64,000 nucleotides of DNA from an uncultured Spirochaetales bacterium (GTDB lineage Bacteria > Spirochaetota > Spirochaetia > Sphaerochaetales > Sphaerochaetaceae): positions 62,001 through 126,000 of the forward strand of contig CASENB010000003.1 of NCBI GenBank assembly GCA_949289305.1, in the 5' to 3' direction. The translations under genes were made by a program, and so were the position numbers. The notes beneath the pieces were generated by a model. That model was not told the DNA's origin, searched no databases, and worked only from the letters and a program-made list of their open reading frames with translations. This document shows, one piece after another, positions 42,223 through 50,422 of the stretch; the stretch's first letter is position 1, and the number at the start of each line of letters is the position of its first letter.

Positions 42223-42606
42223 ATGGGCAAAAGAATTATCGACGCATATTTTACAAAAGAGAGATCGTATTTTGAGAACCAGATCGGAAGGGAGTTCGAC
42301 TACACATCCACAACAGGTCCTTACGAGTATCTTCTTGGAGCGCTTGCAGGGTGTTTTGAAAGAACTTTGATATCATATCTTGATAAGGATTTTCCTTTCT
42401 CTTCAATTTCCATCCACGTGGAAGGAGAAAAAAGAACTACAGAGCCTACCACCCTTGAAAATACAAGCCTTAGCATAAAGGCAAAAGGCGTAGAGGATAA
42501 AAATGCCTTTAAAGAGGCAGTAAAGAAGGCTGAGGAAAACTGTTCGATCTTTCAGACGATAAAATGCGTCAGCACAATGAACGTCGATTTAACGTTCGAG
42601 GATTAG
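42223..42606 (+). CDS. OsmC-family protein
   Basis: 127 residues. The OsmC peroxidatic Cys44 (ALAGCFERTL) and second Cys107 (ENCSIFQTIK) are both present. Such small homodimers reduce organic hydroperoxides. TAAACT at 42211-42216 is exactly six bases before the ATG and there is no ribosome site, so probably leaderless. Confidence 0.85.
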   Translation: MGKRIIDAYFTKERSYFENQIGREFDYTSTTGPYEYLLGALAGCFERTLISYLDKDFPFSSISIHVEGEKRTTEPTTLENTSLSIKAKGVEDKNAFKEAVKKAEENCSIFQTIKCVSTMNVDLTFED

Positions 42607-42608
42607 AT

Positions 42609-43124
42609 ATGAAAACAGACCAGAGAAGCGAGAATATAGATACGTTCCAACTCTTTAAAAAGGCTTTAAAGCTACTTTGCGAAGAGGACACGTTCTTATT
42701 TGCAAAGAAATCGAAAAGAGAGGCGTTCTCATGCCGTATGGCACAGCATCTTAATCGTTATTTTGGTTCTGCGTGGTACATCGATGCCGCTATAGACGGC
42801 TCAGACCTATTAATCTGGGATAGACAGGGCAATATTGCACTTGCCCTGTTTATTGCAAAAGACTACGTATCTACGATACAGAAGGAAAAAGCAAGAAGAT
42901 TCCATTTAGAGAAAAAGCCTGCACTTACATTAGCCCTCTCCCTCTTAGAAGGAAAGGACTATGCTTTAATTTATCGTTTTGAAAAGGAATTTATTGATTA
43001 TCTTCATATCTATCCCGATCAGGATTATGAAGACAAGGTTTTAAAACGTTGTCAAATCAACGACGACGAAGATACGGATCCAGCCCTCTTCAGGATTGTA
43101 AAGAGGAAGAAAGCTACTTCTTAA
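42609..43124 (+). CDS. hypothetical protein
   Basis: 171 residues from ATG 42609, two bases after the OsmC stop; the frame is open earlier but overlaps OsmC. Soluble, no signal. The stretch IDAAIDGSDLLIWDRQGNIA, LALFIAKDY has the beta-hairpin spacing of PD-(D/E)XK folds but lacks the usual acidic-Lys residues, so a degenerate nuclease fold is only a guess. Its end overlaps the convergent DUF6062 gene by 11 bases. Confidence 0.55.
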   Translation: MKTDQRSENIDTFQLFKKALKLLCEEDTFLFAKKSKREAFSCRMAQHLNRYFGSAWYIDAAIDGSDLLIWDRQGNIALALFIAKDYVSTIQKEKARRFHLEKKPALTLALSLLEGKDYALIYRFEKEFIDYLHIYPDQDYEDKVLKRCQINDDEDTDPALFRIVKRKKATS

Positions 43125-43851
43125 GTACAGGATCTATTACTTCAGCCTCTCCTATAAACTTATATACAGCGCGCTTTGCTGCATCCTCGCATCCATTCCA
43201 AGGCTTATCTTTATTCTCACTCTTATATTTCTGAGTCAAATAGTAATCATCTGCCTGAACCCTGTCCAAATTCCTCTTTAAAAGAGATGCCAGAGTCTGG
43301 TAGTAATCTAAAAGATCATCCCCTTTTAACGCCTCTTTCGCTATTTCAAACAAGACTTTTGTATGATGAATGCAGAATCCCTTGCTCTCTTTAAGAGCCT
43401 TATTAAAGTCGCTGTCATCCTTATAAAGGGCTGCTACAGTATATGCATAGCGAACTAAGCGCTCATTCATCCTCGAACAAATCAGGCATCCTTTCTTTCT
43501 ATCCTCATAGGCTTTAAACAGATTTGAAAATCCTTTTTCAGCGTTTCGCACCTTGTTTGCGCTTATTACGGAATCAAGGGCTGGATAGAAACATTTTTTA
43601 TTCTCTTCGTAATATGTATCCATAACAAGGCCAAGACTTTGTGCCTTGTTCTCTTCTGCAAGAGCAGAGAAATGTTTGGTACAAAAACCATATTTGTTCG
43701 TCTCGACTCTGATCTCTGGAGTCATTATCGCAGAAGAGAGATAGTATTTAATACCATCCCTCTCCGCTTCCTTCATCAGAGCACAGATGAAACACTCGTC
43801 GTCTTTTTTCAAAGCATCCCATACGGGGATTGTCTCAAGCTGTATCTTCAC
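43114..43851 (-). CDS. DUF6062-like protein
   Basis: 245 residues. MKIQLETIPVWDALKKDDEC followed by FICALMKEAERDG, TNKYGFCTKHFSAL, CLICSRMNERLVRY and GFCIHHTKVLFEIAK form a recurring C-x2-C/H-type pattern. This matches what I recall as DUF6062, a probable metal- or thiol-containing protein of unknown role. Last in a minus-strand operon after split transketolase, with a 4-base overlap. Confidence 0.65.
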   Translation of the reverse strand: MKIQLETIPVWDALKKDDECFICALMKEAERDGIKYYLSSAIMTPEIRVETNKYGFCTKHFSALAEENKAQSLGLVMDTYYEENKKCFYPALDSVISANKVRNAEKGFSNLFKAYEDRKKGCLICSRMNERLVRYAYTVAALYKDDSDFNKALKESKGFCIHHTKVLFEIAKEALKGDDLLDYYQTLASLLKRNLDRVQADDYYLTQKYKSENKDKPWNGCEDAAKRAVYKFIGEAEVIDPVLKK

Positions 43852-44792
43852 TTAATAAGTTCCTTTGCCATTTCAGCAAGGTTTGTTCCTGTAAAACCGA
43901 AAGCTTCTTTTAAATAGGCAAGGTTTCCAACCTCACCAAACCTCTCTTTTACGCACATGAAATCCATCTTTACAGGGTAGTTCTTAGCCAAAAAGGCCGC
44001 AATTCCTTCACCTACTCCACCTGCATAACGCCCGTTTTCGCAGACTATTACATGCCCTGTTCTCTTGGCAACCTTGAGTATCAAATCCTCATCTAAAGGC
44101 TTGATAGTATGAAGATCGATAACGGTTGCATTGATTCCGTCCTTTTTAAGAATATCATAAGCTTCAAGCGCATTGTCGACCATTACCTGACCTGTCGCAA
44201 TAAGTGCGACGTCAGAACCGTCCCTGAGTTCAATACCCTTTCCTATTTCAAACTTAGTTCCTTCATCATAGCGGTAGAAAACACCTTTTCTTGGCGTTCT
44301 GATATATGAGTTCTGTTTCTTGGAATATACCTGTTTTGTAAGTTCATACAGGCTCAGCCCGTCACTTGGCTCAAGAACGATGAAATTAGGAATCTGTCGA
44401 TATAGCGCAATGTCTTCAAACGGCATATGTGTTCCACCATTATACTGCGCAGTAATGCCGGGATCGCTTCCGATAATATGGACACACCTCTTTGCATATG
44501 CTATTGAGAGGAATACCTGGTCATACATTCTTCGAGATGCAAAACATCCGAAACTGTGAATAAAAGGAGTAAGGCCTGCAGCACTCATACCTGCTGCAAC
44601 GGCGGCCATATTAGCCTCGGCTATGCCGCAGTTAATAAAGCGATCTGGAAATTCCTTTTCAAAAGAAGTGCTTGTTATGCAGGATGAAAGATCGCTATCA
44701 AGGAATACGATATCGCTATGCTCTCTTGCAAGAGATTCCACTGCGCCCACGACGACCTCTCTATAGTTCTTATAATCTAAAGCGGCACTCAT
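43848..44792 (-). CDS. transketolase, C-terminal (pyrimidine-binding) subunit
   Basis: 314 residues: the half transketolase with the Pyr and C-terminal domains. Pyr domain: IVFLDSDLSSCITSTSFEKEFPDRFINCGIAEANM with the cofactor-contact Glu in GIAEANM. C-terminal domain from about 190 (DVALIATGQVMVDNALEAYDIL). Pairs with the subunit encoded just upstream to transfer two-carbon units between sugar phosphates. Overlaps both neighbours. Confidence 0.92.
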   Translation of the reverse strand: MSAALDYKNYREVVVGAVESLAREHSDIVFLDSDLSSCITSTSFEKEFPDRFINCGIAEANMAAVAAGMSAAGLTPFIHSFGCFASRRMYDQVFLSIAYAKRCVHIIGSDPGITAQYNGGTHMPFEDIALYRQIPNFIVLEPSDGLSLYELTKQVYSKKQNSYIRTPRKGVFYRYDEGTKFEIGKGIELRDGSDVALIATGQVMVDNALEAYDILKKDGINATVIDLHTIKPLDEDLILKVAKRTGHVIVCENGRYAGGVGEGIAAFLAKNYPVKMDFMCVKERFGEVGNLAYLKEAFGFTGTNLAEMAKELIK

Positions 44793-45628
44793 CTTATCCC
44801 CTCCCTCTCAATCAGCTTCTCAATCGCATCCTCAGCACTCTCTTTGCTTACGCTCATGCTGTGGTTGCTCTTAATTCCCTCTCCAGGGATATAACCATAG
44901 CTTTTTGTCGTATGAGCTATTATCATATGGGGCTTGCCCTTCACACTCTTTGCCTTTCTAACAGCATCATCTATCTCAGAAAAAGAATGTCCGTTTATCT
45001 CGTAAGCATCCCATCCGAAGCTCTCATACCTCTCCTTCAAATTGTGCATAGGAATGATGTCTTCAGTGTATCCGTCAAGTTGCTGTCCATTTAAATCGGT
45101 AAATGCGATAAAGTGATCAAGCTTCTGCGCTCCTGCAAGCTCGGCAGCCTCCCAAACTTCACCTTCCTGACTCTCTCCGTCTCCGACTATTGCATATGTA
45201 TAAGCATCGCTATGCTTTATTCTTAAGGCTAATGCAATACCGACTGCGGCGCTGATTCCCTGTCCTAGAGATCCTGCAGTAAAATCAATGCCTGGCGTTT
45301 TAGTCATGTCTACATGGCTCGGAAGGTTAGTTCCACCTTTATTTAGAGTACTAAGCCACTCAAGAGGGAAATATCCCTTTCGTGCCAAGGTAGCATAAAG
45401 TGATGGGCCGCTATGTCCTTTAGATAGCACAAACCTATCCCTATCTTCCCATGCCGGATTTTTAGGATCGATATTCATTTCATGAAAGTAAAGATACGTA
45501 ATTATCTCCACGATCGACATCGCACCTCCGATGTGTCCAGATCCGAACGATGATATGCATTCGATCGTCTTAATTCTCGTTTCAAGTGCCTCTTTTTTCA
45601 GCCTGTCAATAGTTTGCTGATCCATCAC
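44789..45628 (-). CDS. transketolase, N-terminal (ThDP pyrophosphate-binding) subunit
   Basis: 279 residues. Contains the ThDP motif GDGESQEGEVWEAAELAGAQ and DLNGQQLDG, plus SFGSGHIGGAMSIVEI and LSKGHSGPSLYATL. Supplies the pyrophosphate-binding half of the enzyme completed by the next gene. Ribosome site GGAGGAGTG. Split transketolases are common in Firmicutes and spirochaetes, often in sugar operons, as here beside a class II aldolase. Confidence 0.93.
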   Translation of the reverse strand: MMDQQTIDRLKKEALETRIKTIECISSFGSGHIGGAMSIVEIITYLYFHEMNIDPKNPAWEDRDRFVLSKGHSGPSLYATLARKGYFPLEWLSTLNKGGTNLPSHVDMTKTPGIDFTAGSLGQGISAAVGIALALRIKHSDAYTYAIVGDGESQEGEVWEAAELAGAQKLDHFIAFTDLNGQQLDGYTEDIIPMHNLKERYESFGWDAYEINGHSFSEIDDAVRKAKSVKGKPHMIIAHTTKSYGYIPGEGIKSNHSMSVSKESAEDAIEKLIEREGIR

Positions 45629-45640
45629 TCCTCCTAATCT

Positions 45641-46255
45641 TTATAATCTGTCTATCTCAGCTTTTTCAGATTCTGTAAGCCTAGAGAGATTAACAGTTTT
45701 TGCCATTAATGTCATTTTTGCAGCGTTTTCAAGACATTCAAGACGCTCAAGGGCATCTAGCAAGCTCCTATCCGATACGGTAAGGACTCCATGATTTCTT
45801 ATTAGAATAGCATTGCTATCTCTTGCATCATTACTTACAGCTTCTGCAAGCTCACTGCTTCCCATTACGGCATAAATGCTCTTCTTCACGCTTTTTAGCT
45901 GATAATAGCTCTCTTGGATTATATCACATAATATTTCCTCTTTGGCAGAAGAAAATAGACTTGAGAACGGACTATGAGCATGAATTACCGCTTTTGCGCT
46001 ATCTCTTTTAAGATAGATCTTTCTATGCATCTCCGATTCGATCGAAAGTTTTAAATGCGGAGTGAGATTTTCACCGCTCTCAATATCGACAAGGGCTATA
46101 TCAGCAGCTCTGAGATTAGCCTTATCAAGGCTCGAAGGGGTAATTGCCATTAAAGATCCGCTTCTTAGGGATATGTTTCCTCCAAGGCTTGTAGTAAGTC
46201 CCCTCTCGTAAACCCTTTTCATATAATATGCGACTTCTTCTTTCTCTTTAAGCAT
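45641..46255 (-). CDS. class II aldolase/adducin family protein (fuculose-phosphate-aldolase-like)
   Basis: 204 residues from ATG 46255 (the frame is open six codons further). Zinc/phosphate motifs: GLTTSLGGNISLRSG, AITPSSLDK, SEMHRKIYLKRDSAKAVIHAHSPFSS with HAH, and LIRNHGVLTVS. Cleaves a deoxy-ketose phosphate or acts as an epimerase; substrate unknown. TATACT at 46267-46262 (minus) is exactly six bases from the ATG, predicting a leaderless start. Heads the operon with transketolase. Confidence 0.88.
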   Translation of the reverse strand: MLKEKEEVAYYMKRVYERGLTTSLGGNISLRSGSLMAITPSSLDKANLRAADIALVDIESGENLTPHLKLSIESEMHRKIYLKRDSAKAVIHAHSPFSSLFSSAKEEILCDIIQESYYQLKSVKKSIYAVMGSSELAEAVSNDARDSNAILIRNHGVLTVSDRSLLDALERLECLENAAKMTLMAKTVNLSRLTESEKAEIDRL

Positions 46256-46332
46256 AAGGAAAGTATAAAGCATTGCTAATTGAGAAGAAAGTTAATTTGT
46301 GATTAAATAGCTTAGGCGGAGAAAAGAAAATT

Positions 46333-48087
46333 ATGAGAATGTCTAATATGTTTTCAAGAACCCTAAGGGAAGCGCCTCAGGGAGCTGAAAGTAAAGGTTA
46401 CGAATACCTTCTTAGAGCTGGATATATCAAGCAGTTGGGAGCTGGAATTTTCTCATTGCTTCCACTTGGCTTTAAAAGTACGAAAAAGATAGAAAACATC
46501 ATCAGAGAAGAGATGGACAGGATCGGCGGTCAGGAGATATTGATGCCGGTCGTAAACCCTGCAGACCTTTGGAAGGAAAGCGGCAGGTATTATTCAATAG
46601 ACAAAGAGCTTGCACGTTTTAAGGACAGAGTCGGACGTGACATGGTTCTTGCTATGACTCACGAGGAGGCCGTAACAGATATTGCAAGAGCCGAGATCGA
46701 TTCTTATAAGAGGCTGCCTTTGTTTGTTTATCAGATACAGACGAAATTCAGAGACGATCCTCGCCCAAGGGCAGGACTGATAAGAGTAAGGGAGTTCACA
46801 ATGAAGGACGCCTACTCTTTCGACAGGGATCAGGAAGGGCTGGAAAAGATATATAGAGATAACTACAGGGCGTATTTCAGGATCTATGACAGATGCGGAC
46901 TGCCTTCCATTGCAGTCTCTTCGGACACAGGAATGATGGGAGGAAAAGTCGCACATGAGTATATGTATCTTTCTCCTATTGGAGAAGACACGATTATCAT
47001 ATGTCCTCACTGCGGCTATACGGCAAACAGACAGATCGCAAAGATCTACAAAGAGTACGAAAAGGAAGAAGCAAAGCCTATTGAGAAAGTTGAAACACCT
47101 CATGCAAAGACAATAGACGATCTTGCCTCATTCTTGAATATAGATGCAAAGAAGACATGCAAAGCTGTATTCATGGTCGGTTCTTTTATAAACGACAAGA
47201 CAGGAGAAGAGGAAGATAAGCTCATTGCCGCCTTCATTCGTGGAGATTTGGAAGTTGAAGAGGCAAAGCTTCAGCACGCAGCGGGGGCAAATAGCCTAAG
47301 GCCTGCACACGAAGAGGAGATAAGAGAGTGCGGCATGGTTCCAGGCTTTGCATCTGCTATTGGCGCAAAAGGAAATTTCATCACAATCGTGGATGAGAGC
47401 GCAGCATACTCGTCAAACCTTGTGGCGGGAGCAAATGAAGAAGGTTACCACTACATAAACACGAACTTTAAAAGAGATTACGATGGGATAGTTGCAGATA
47501 TCGCATCAGCACGTGACGGACACCTCTGTCCTCACTGCCATAAACCGATGGAAGCAAAGAAAGGAATTGAGATTGGAAACATCTTCCAGCTTGGAACAAA
47601 GTACAGCGAAGCTATGAACTGCACGTTCCAAGACGAGACAGGCGCTCAGAAACCTGTAATCATGGGCTGTTATGGAATCGGTGTTGGAAGACTTCTTGCA
47701 TGTCTTGCAGAGGAGTACAATGATGAGGGCGGACTTAAGATGCCTATCACAGTCGCACCATACGACGTTCATCTCGTCTCACTCGTAAAGGACACTGAAG
47801 TTGCTGAAAAGATCTACGAAAGCCTTCTCGAAAGCGGAATCGACGTTCTATATGACGACAGAAAAGAGTCTGCTGGAGTAAAATTCGCAGATGCCGATCT
47901 AATCGGACTTCCAATCAGGATAACGCTTGGAAACAGAAGCCTGAAGGAAGGCAAAGTCGAAGTCAAACTAAGATCTACAGGTGAAATAACAAGCTACGAC
48001 ATAGCAGATCTTGCAAAAGAGATCAAAGAGGAAATCTCAAAAGAGAAAGCAAAGATTCTGGACAACATCGTAGATAAAAACCTATAA
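46333..48087 (+). CDS. proS: prolyl-tRNA synthetase (bacterial type with editing insert)
   Basis: 584 residues. Class II motifs: RAGYIKQLGAGIFSLLPLGF, EILMPVVNPADLW, FRDDPRPRAGLIRVREFTMKDAYSFD, and motif 3 GCYGIGVGRLLACLAEE. Between motifs 2 and 3 lies the ~180-residue YbaK-like editing domain (HAKTIDDLASFLNID, KTCKAVFMVG). C-terminal anticodon domain at the end. Ribosome site GGCGGAGAAAAG. Divergent from the aldolase operon. Confidence 0.96.
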   Translation: MRMSNMFSRTLREAPQGAESKGYEYLLRAGYIKQLGAGIFSLLPLGFKSTKKIENIIREEMDRIGGQEILMPVVNPADLWKESGRYYSIDKELARFKDRVGRDMVLAMTHEEAVTDIARAEIDSYKRLPLFVYQIQTKFRDDPRPRAGLIRVREFTMKDAYSFDRDQEGLEKIYRDNYRAYFRIYDRCGLPSIAVSSDTGMMGGKVAHEYMYLSPIGEDTIIICPHCGYTANRQIAKIYKEYEKEEAKPIEKVETPHAKTIDDLASFLNIDAKKTCKAVFMVGSFINDKTGEEEDKLIAAFIRGDLEVEEAKLQHAAGANSLRPAHEEEIRECGMVPGFASAIGAKGNFITIVDESAAYSSNLVAGANEEGYHYINTNFKRDYDGIVADIASARDGHLCPHCHKPMEAKKGIEIGNIFQLGTKYSEAMNCTFQDETGAQKPVIMGCYGIGVGRLLACLAEEYNDEGGLKMPITVAPYDVHLVSLVKDTEVAEKIYESLLESGIDVLYDDRKESAGVKFADADLIGLPIRITLGNRSLKEGKVEVKLRSTGEITSYDIADLAKEIKEEISKEKAKILDNIVDKNL

Positions 48088-48090
48088 GAC

Positions 48091-48118
48091 AAGCAGGCTT
48101 CGGCCTGCTTTATTATTG
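48091..48118 (+). terminator. terminator of proS
   Basis: AAGCAGGC (48091-48098), TTCG loop, GCCTGCTT (48103-48110), then TATTATT. Confidence 0.85.
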
Positions 48119-48126
48119 AGGCAATT

Positions 48127-48855
48127 ATGAAAATTCTTGGCGATATGCATACGCACACAATAGCAAGCTCGCACGCATTCTCAACGCTAAAAGAGCTGAC
48201 AGAGGCGGCAAAAGAGGCAGGACACAGTTTCATAGCGATTACAGATCACGGACCTGAGATGAACGACGGAGCAAACCGTTTGCACTTTGTCGGTCTAAGC
48301 AATCTACCTGAATATATTAACGGCGTAAGAGTATATAAGGGGGCTGAAGTTAACATAAAAGATGCAAATGGACGCATAGATTTAAAAGGAAAGGCTCTAA
48401 AGCGTCTTGAGTTCGTAATTGCAAGCTTCCATAAGGAGGCAATTGAGCCTATGAGTGAGGCAGAGCATACTCAAGCATGGCTTAAAGTGATTGCAAATCC
48501 ATATGTTGACTGCCTTGGCCATATGGGGAATCCCGTATTTTCATTCGACCATGAAACGGTAATGAAAGCTCTTAAAGATAGCGGCAAAATATTTGAAATT
48601 AACGCAAACTCACCTCTTGTTAGAAAAGGAAGCGAAGAGAACTGCAGAGATCTTATCCGCCTTGCAAAAAGATACGAAATACCAGTAATTGCAAATAGCG
48701 ACGCGCACATCTACTTAAATGTTGGCAATGTGGAAAACGCACTTACACTGCTTAAAGAGGAAGACTTTCCAGAAGACCTCATTCTAAATCTTTCTAAGGA
48801 GAAAATGGATGAGTACATAAAAAGGCGAAGAGCTGAAAAAGACTCTCTTTGTTGA
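48127..48855 (+). CDS. PHP-domain phosphoesterase (YcdX-like)
   Basis: 242 residues. Metal-binding motifs of the PHP domain are in order: GDMHTHTIAS, ITDHGPEM, YKGAEVNI, ASFHKEA, DCLGHMGNP and IANSDAHI. Forms a trinuclear metal site that hydrolyses phosphoesters. The YcdX type is a small stand-alone phosphatase, substrate unknown. Starts 8 bases after the proS terminator. Confidence 0.9.
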   Translation: MKILGDMHTHTIASSHAFSTLKELTEAAKEAGHSFIAITDHGPEMNDGANRLHFVGLSNLPEYINGVRVYKGAEVNIKDANGRIDLKGKALKRLEFVIASFHKEAIEPMSEAEHTQAWLKVIANPYVDCLGHMGNPVFSFDHETVMKALKDSGKIFEINANSPLVRKGSEENCRDLIRLAKRYEIPVIANSDAHIYLNVGNVENALTLLKEEDFPEDLILNLSKEKMDEYIKRRRAEKDSLC

Positions 48856-48896
48856 TATTTTCTTCATTTTTCTGTTTTTCGTGCTACTTATAAAAC

Positions 48897-49757
48897 ATGA
48901 AAACATCCCTTTATTATTGGTTGCGTTTTGATGCAAAAGATTATAAAACGCCAGAACCCTCTCCTTTTGTAAAATGGGTTGGAGGGAAAAGGCAGCTCCT
49001 TACTAGAATAACCCCTCTTCTTCCCAAATCTTTCAATACATACTACGAACCATTTTTAGGAGGCGGTGCCCTATTGCTGAGTCTTCTTCCTGAAAATGCC
49101 GTAATTAACGACCTAAATAAAGATCTTATAGATACATACAGAGTGATCAAAAATGAAGAAGAATACCATAAGATGCTATTTCTTTTAAGAATCCACGAAG
49201 AGAAAAACACAGGAATCTACTATAATGAAATAAGGGCATTAGACAGAAAAAAAGAGTACAGCTACCTTCCTAGATATATAAAAGCGGCTAGGCTGATATA
49301 CCTCAATAAGAGCTGCTATAACGGACTTTTCAGAGTAAACAGCAAAGGCTATTTCAATACCCCGTTCTCCCATAACAAGATCATTAACACGTTCAGCCTT
49401 GAAAATCTTGAAAGACTTCACAGATACCTCAACACAAACAATATCACAATAATGAGCAGAGATTTTGAATCTGCTATAGAAAATGCGGGAAAAGGAGATT
49501 TCATTTACTTTGATCCCCCATATGATGAGACATTCTCAAGTTACAATGAAAACGGCTTTTCAGAGAGAGAACAACTAAGGCTTTTTAACGCGTTCTCATC
49601 TTTAGATAAGAAAGGGGTGTTTTTAATGCTTTCAAACAGCGACACCCCGTTTATAAGATCGTTATATAAGAAATTCAACCTAACTTTTATAGAATCAAAA
49701 GTAATGACGAATAAAGGCAAGGCAAAAGAAATTCTAATCAGAAACTACTCTAATTAA
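48897..49757 (+). CDS. Dam-type (D12 class) DNA adenine methyltransferase, orphan
   Basis: 286 residues. Motif X/AdoMet start FVKWVGGKRQLL, motif I PFLGGGALL (residues ~52-60), target-recognition section around RSKGYFNTPFSHNK-like (RVNSKGYFNTPF), and catalytic motif IV FIYFDPPYDE (~residue 205). Alpha-class N6-adenine methylase, most likely of GATC. No restriction partner lies beside it, so it may be a solitary regulatory methylase. It overlaps the convergent flavodoxin gene by 8 bases. Confidence 0.9.
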   Translation: MKTSLYYWLRFDAKDYKTPEPSPFVKWVGGKRQLLTRITPLLPKSFNTYYEPFLGGGALLLSLLPENAVINDLNKDLIDTYRVIKNEEEYHKMLFLLRIHEEKNTGIYYNEIRALDRKKEYSYLPRYIKAARLIYLNKSCYNGLFRVNSKGYFNTPFSHNKIINTFSLENLERLHRYLNTNNITIMSRDFESAIENAGKGDFIYFDPPYDETFSSYNENGFSEREQLRLFNAFSSLDKKGVFLMLSNSDTPFIRSLYKKFNLTFIESKVMTNKGKAKEILIRNYSN

Positions 49758-50280
49758 GATTGTTCTCTTCAAGCCAAGAAGAGAGATCACGGTCTGCGTA
49801 TCTTCTTGCCGTCCTTAATCCATCTATGACATCAGCAGATGGCTCAAGCTCCCTTATTTCATTAACTGCCGTCTCTATTCCACTTCCGCCGCTAGTACAG
49901 AAAGGCGCTACTGTCTTACCGCTAAGATCATATGTCTCGAAGAACGTATACATGATTTTCGGAAGACGGCCCCACCAGATAGGAAAGCCTACATATACCG
50001 TATCATAAGAAGATAGATCGAAACTGCCTGAAATTTCAGGCCTTGAAGAGGGATCGTTCTGCTCATTATTCGCCCTAGAATCATCTTCTCTGTAATTAAG
50101 ATCATCTTCCGTATAAGGCACTGCTGGAACAATTTCAAAAACCTCAGCACCTGTCAAATCTGAAAGGGTGTTAGCAACAGACTCTGTATTTCCGGTTGCT
50201 GAAAAATATACTATTGCAGATGTTGCAAATAACGACATAGCTAAAGTAAGGGCAAATAACAATGTGATAGCCTTTTTCAT
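49750..50280 (-). CDS. exported flavodoxin (second copy)
   Basis: 176 residues from ATG 50280, chosen because GGAGG lies just before it (an ATG four codons earlier overlaps that site). A signal peptide (MKKAITLLFALTLAMSLFAT) runs straight into a flavodoxin: YFSATGNTESVAN, PAVPYTEDDLNYREDDSRANNE (in part), VGFPIWWGRLPKIMYTFFE, and CTSGGSGIETAV. Same layout as the protein at 23588, so two periplasmic flavodoxins exist. It is monocistronic and divergent from the sensor kinase. Confidence 0.85.
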   Translation of the reverse strand: MKKAITLLFALTLAMSLFATSAIVYFSATGNTESVANTLSDLTGAEVFEIVPAVPYTEDDLNYREDDSRANNEQNDPSSRPEISGSFDLSSYDTVYVGFPIWWGRLPKIMYTFFETYDLSGKTVAPFCTSGGSGIETAVNEIRELEPSADVIDGLRTARRYADRDLSSWLEENNLN

Positions 50281-50385
50281 TTTATCCTCCATAAAAAAGT
50301 ATAATTATAATTTTTTAAACATTGCCAATACTTTGTTCTTATGGCCATTAATGCTTTTAAGGCATTTATATTCCTCCCCTTTTTG

Positions 50386-50414
50386 TTGAAAACGCAAAAT
50401 ACTCATCTTATACT
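50386..50414 (+). promoter_or_regulatory. promoter of the two-component/ABC locus
   Basis: TTGAAA (50386-50391), 17-bp spacer, TATACT (50409-50414), then 8 bases to the kinase ATG. No ribosome site, so the leader is one or two bases at most. Confidence 0.75.
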
Positions 50415-50422
50415 TTTATCTT

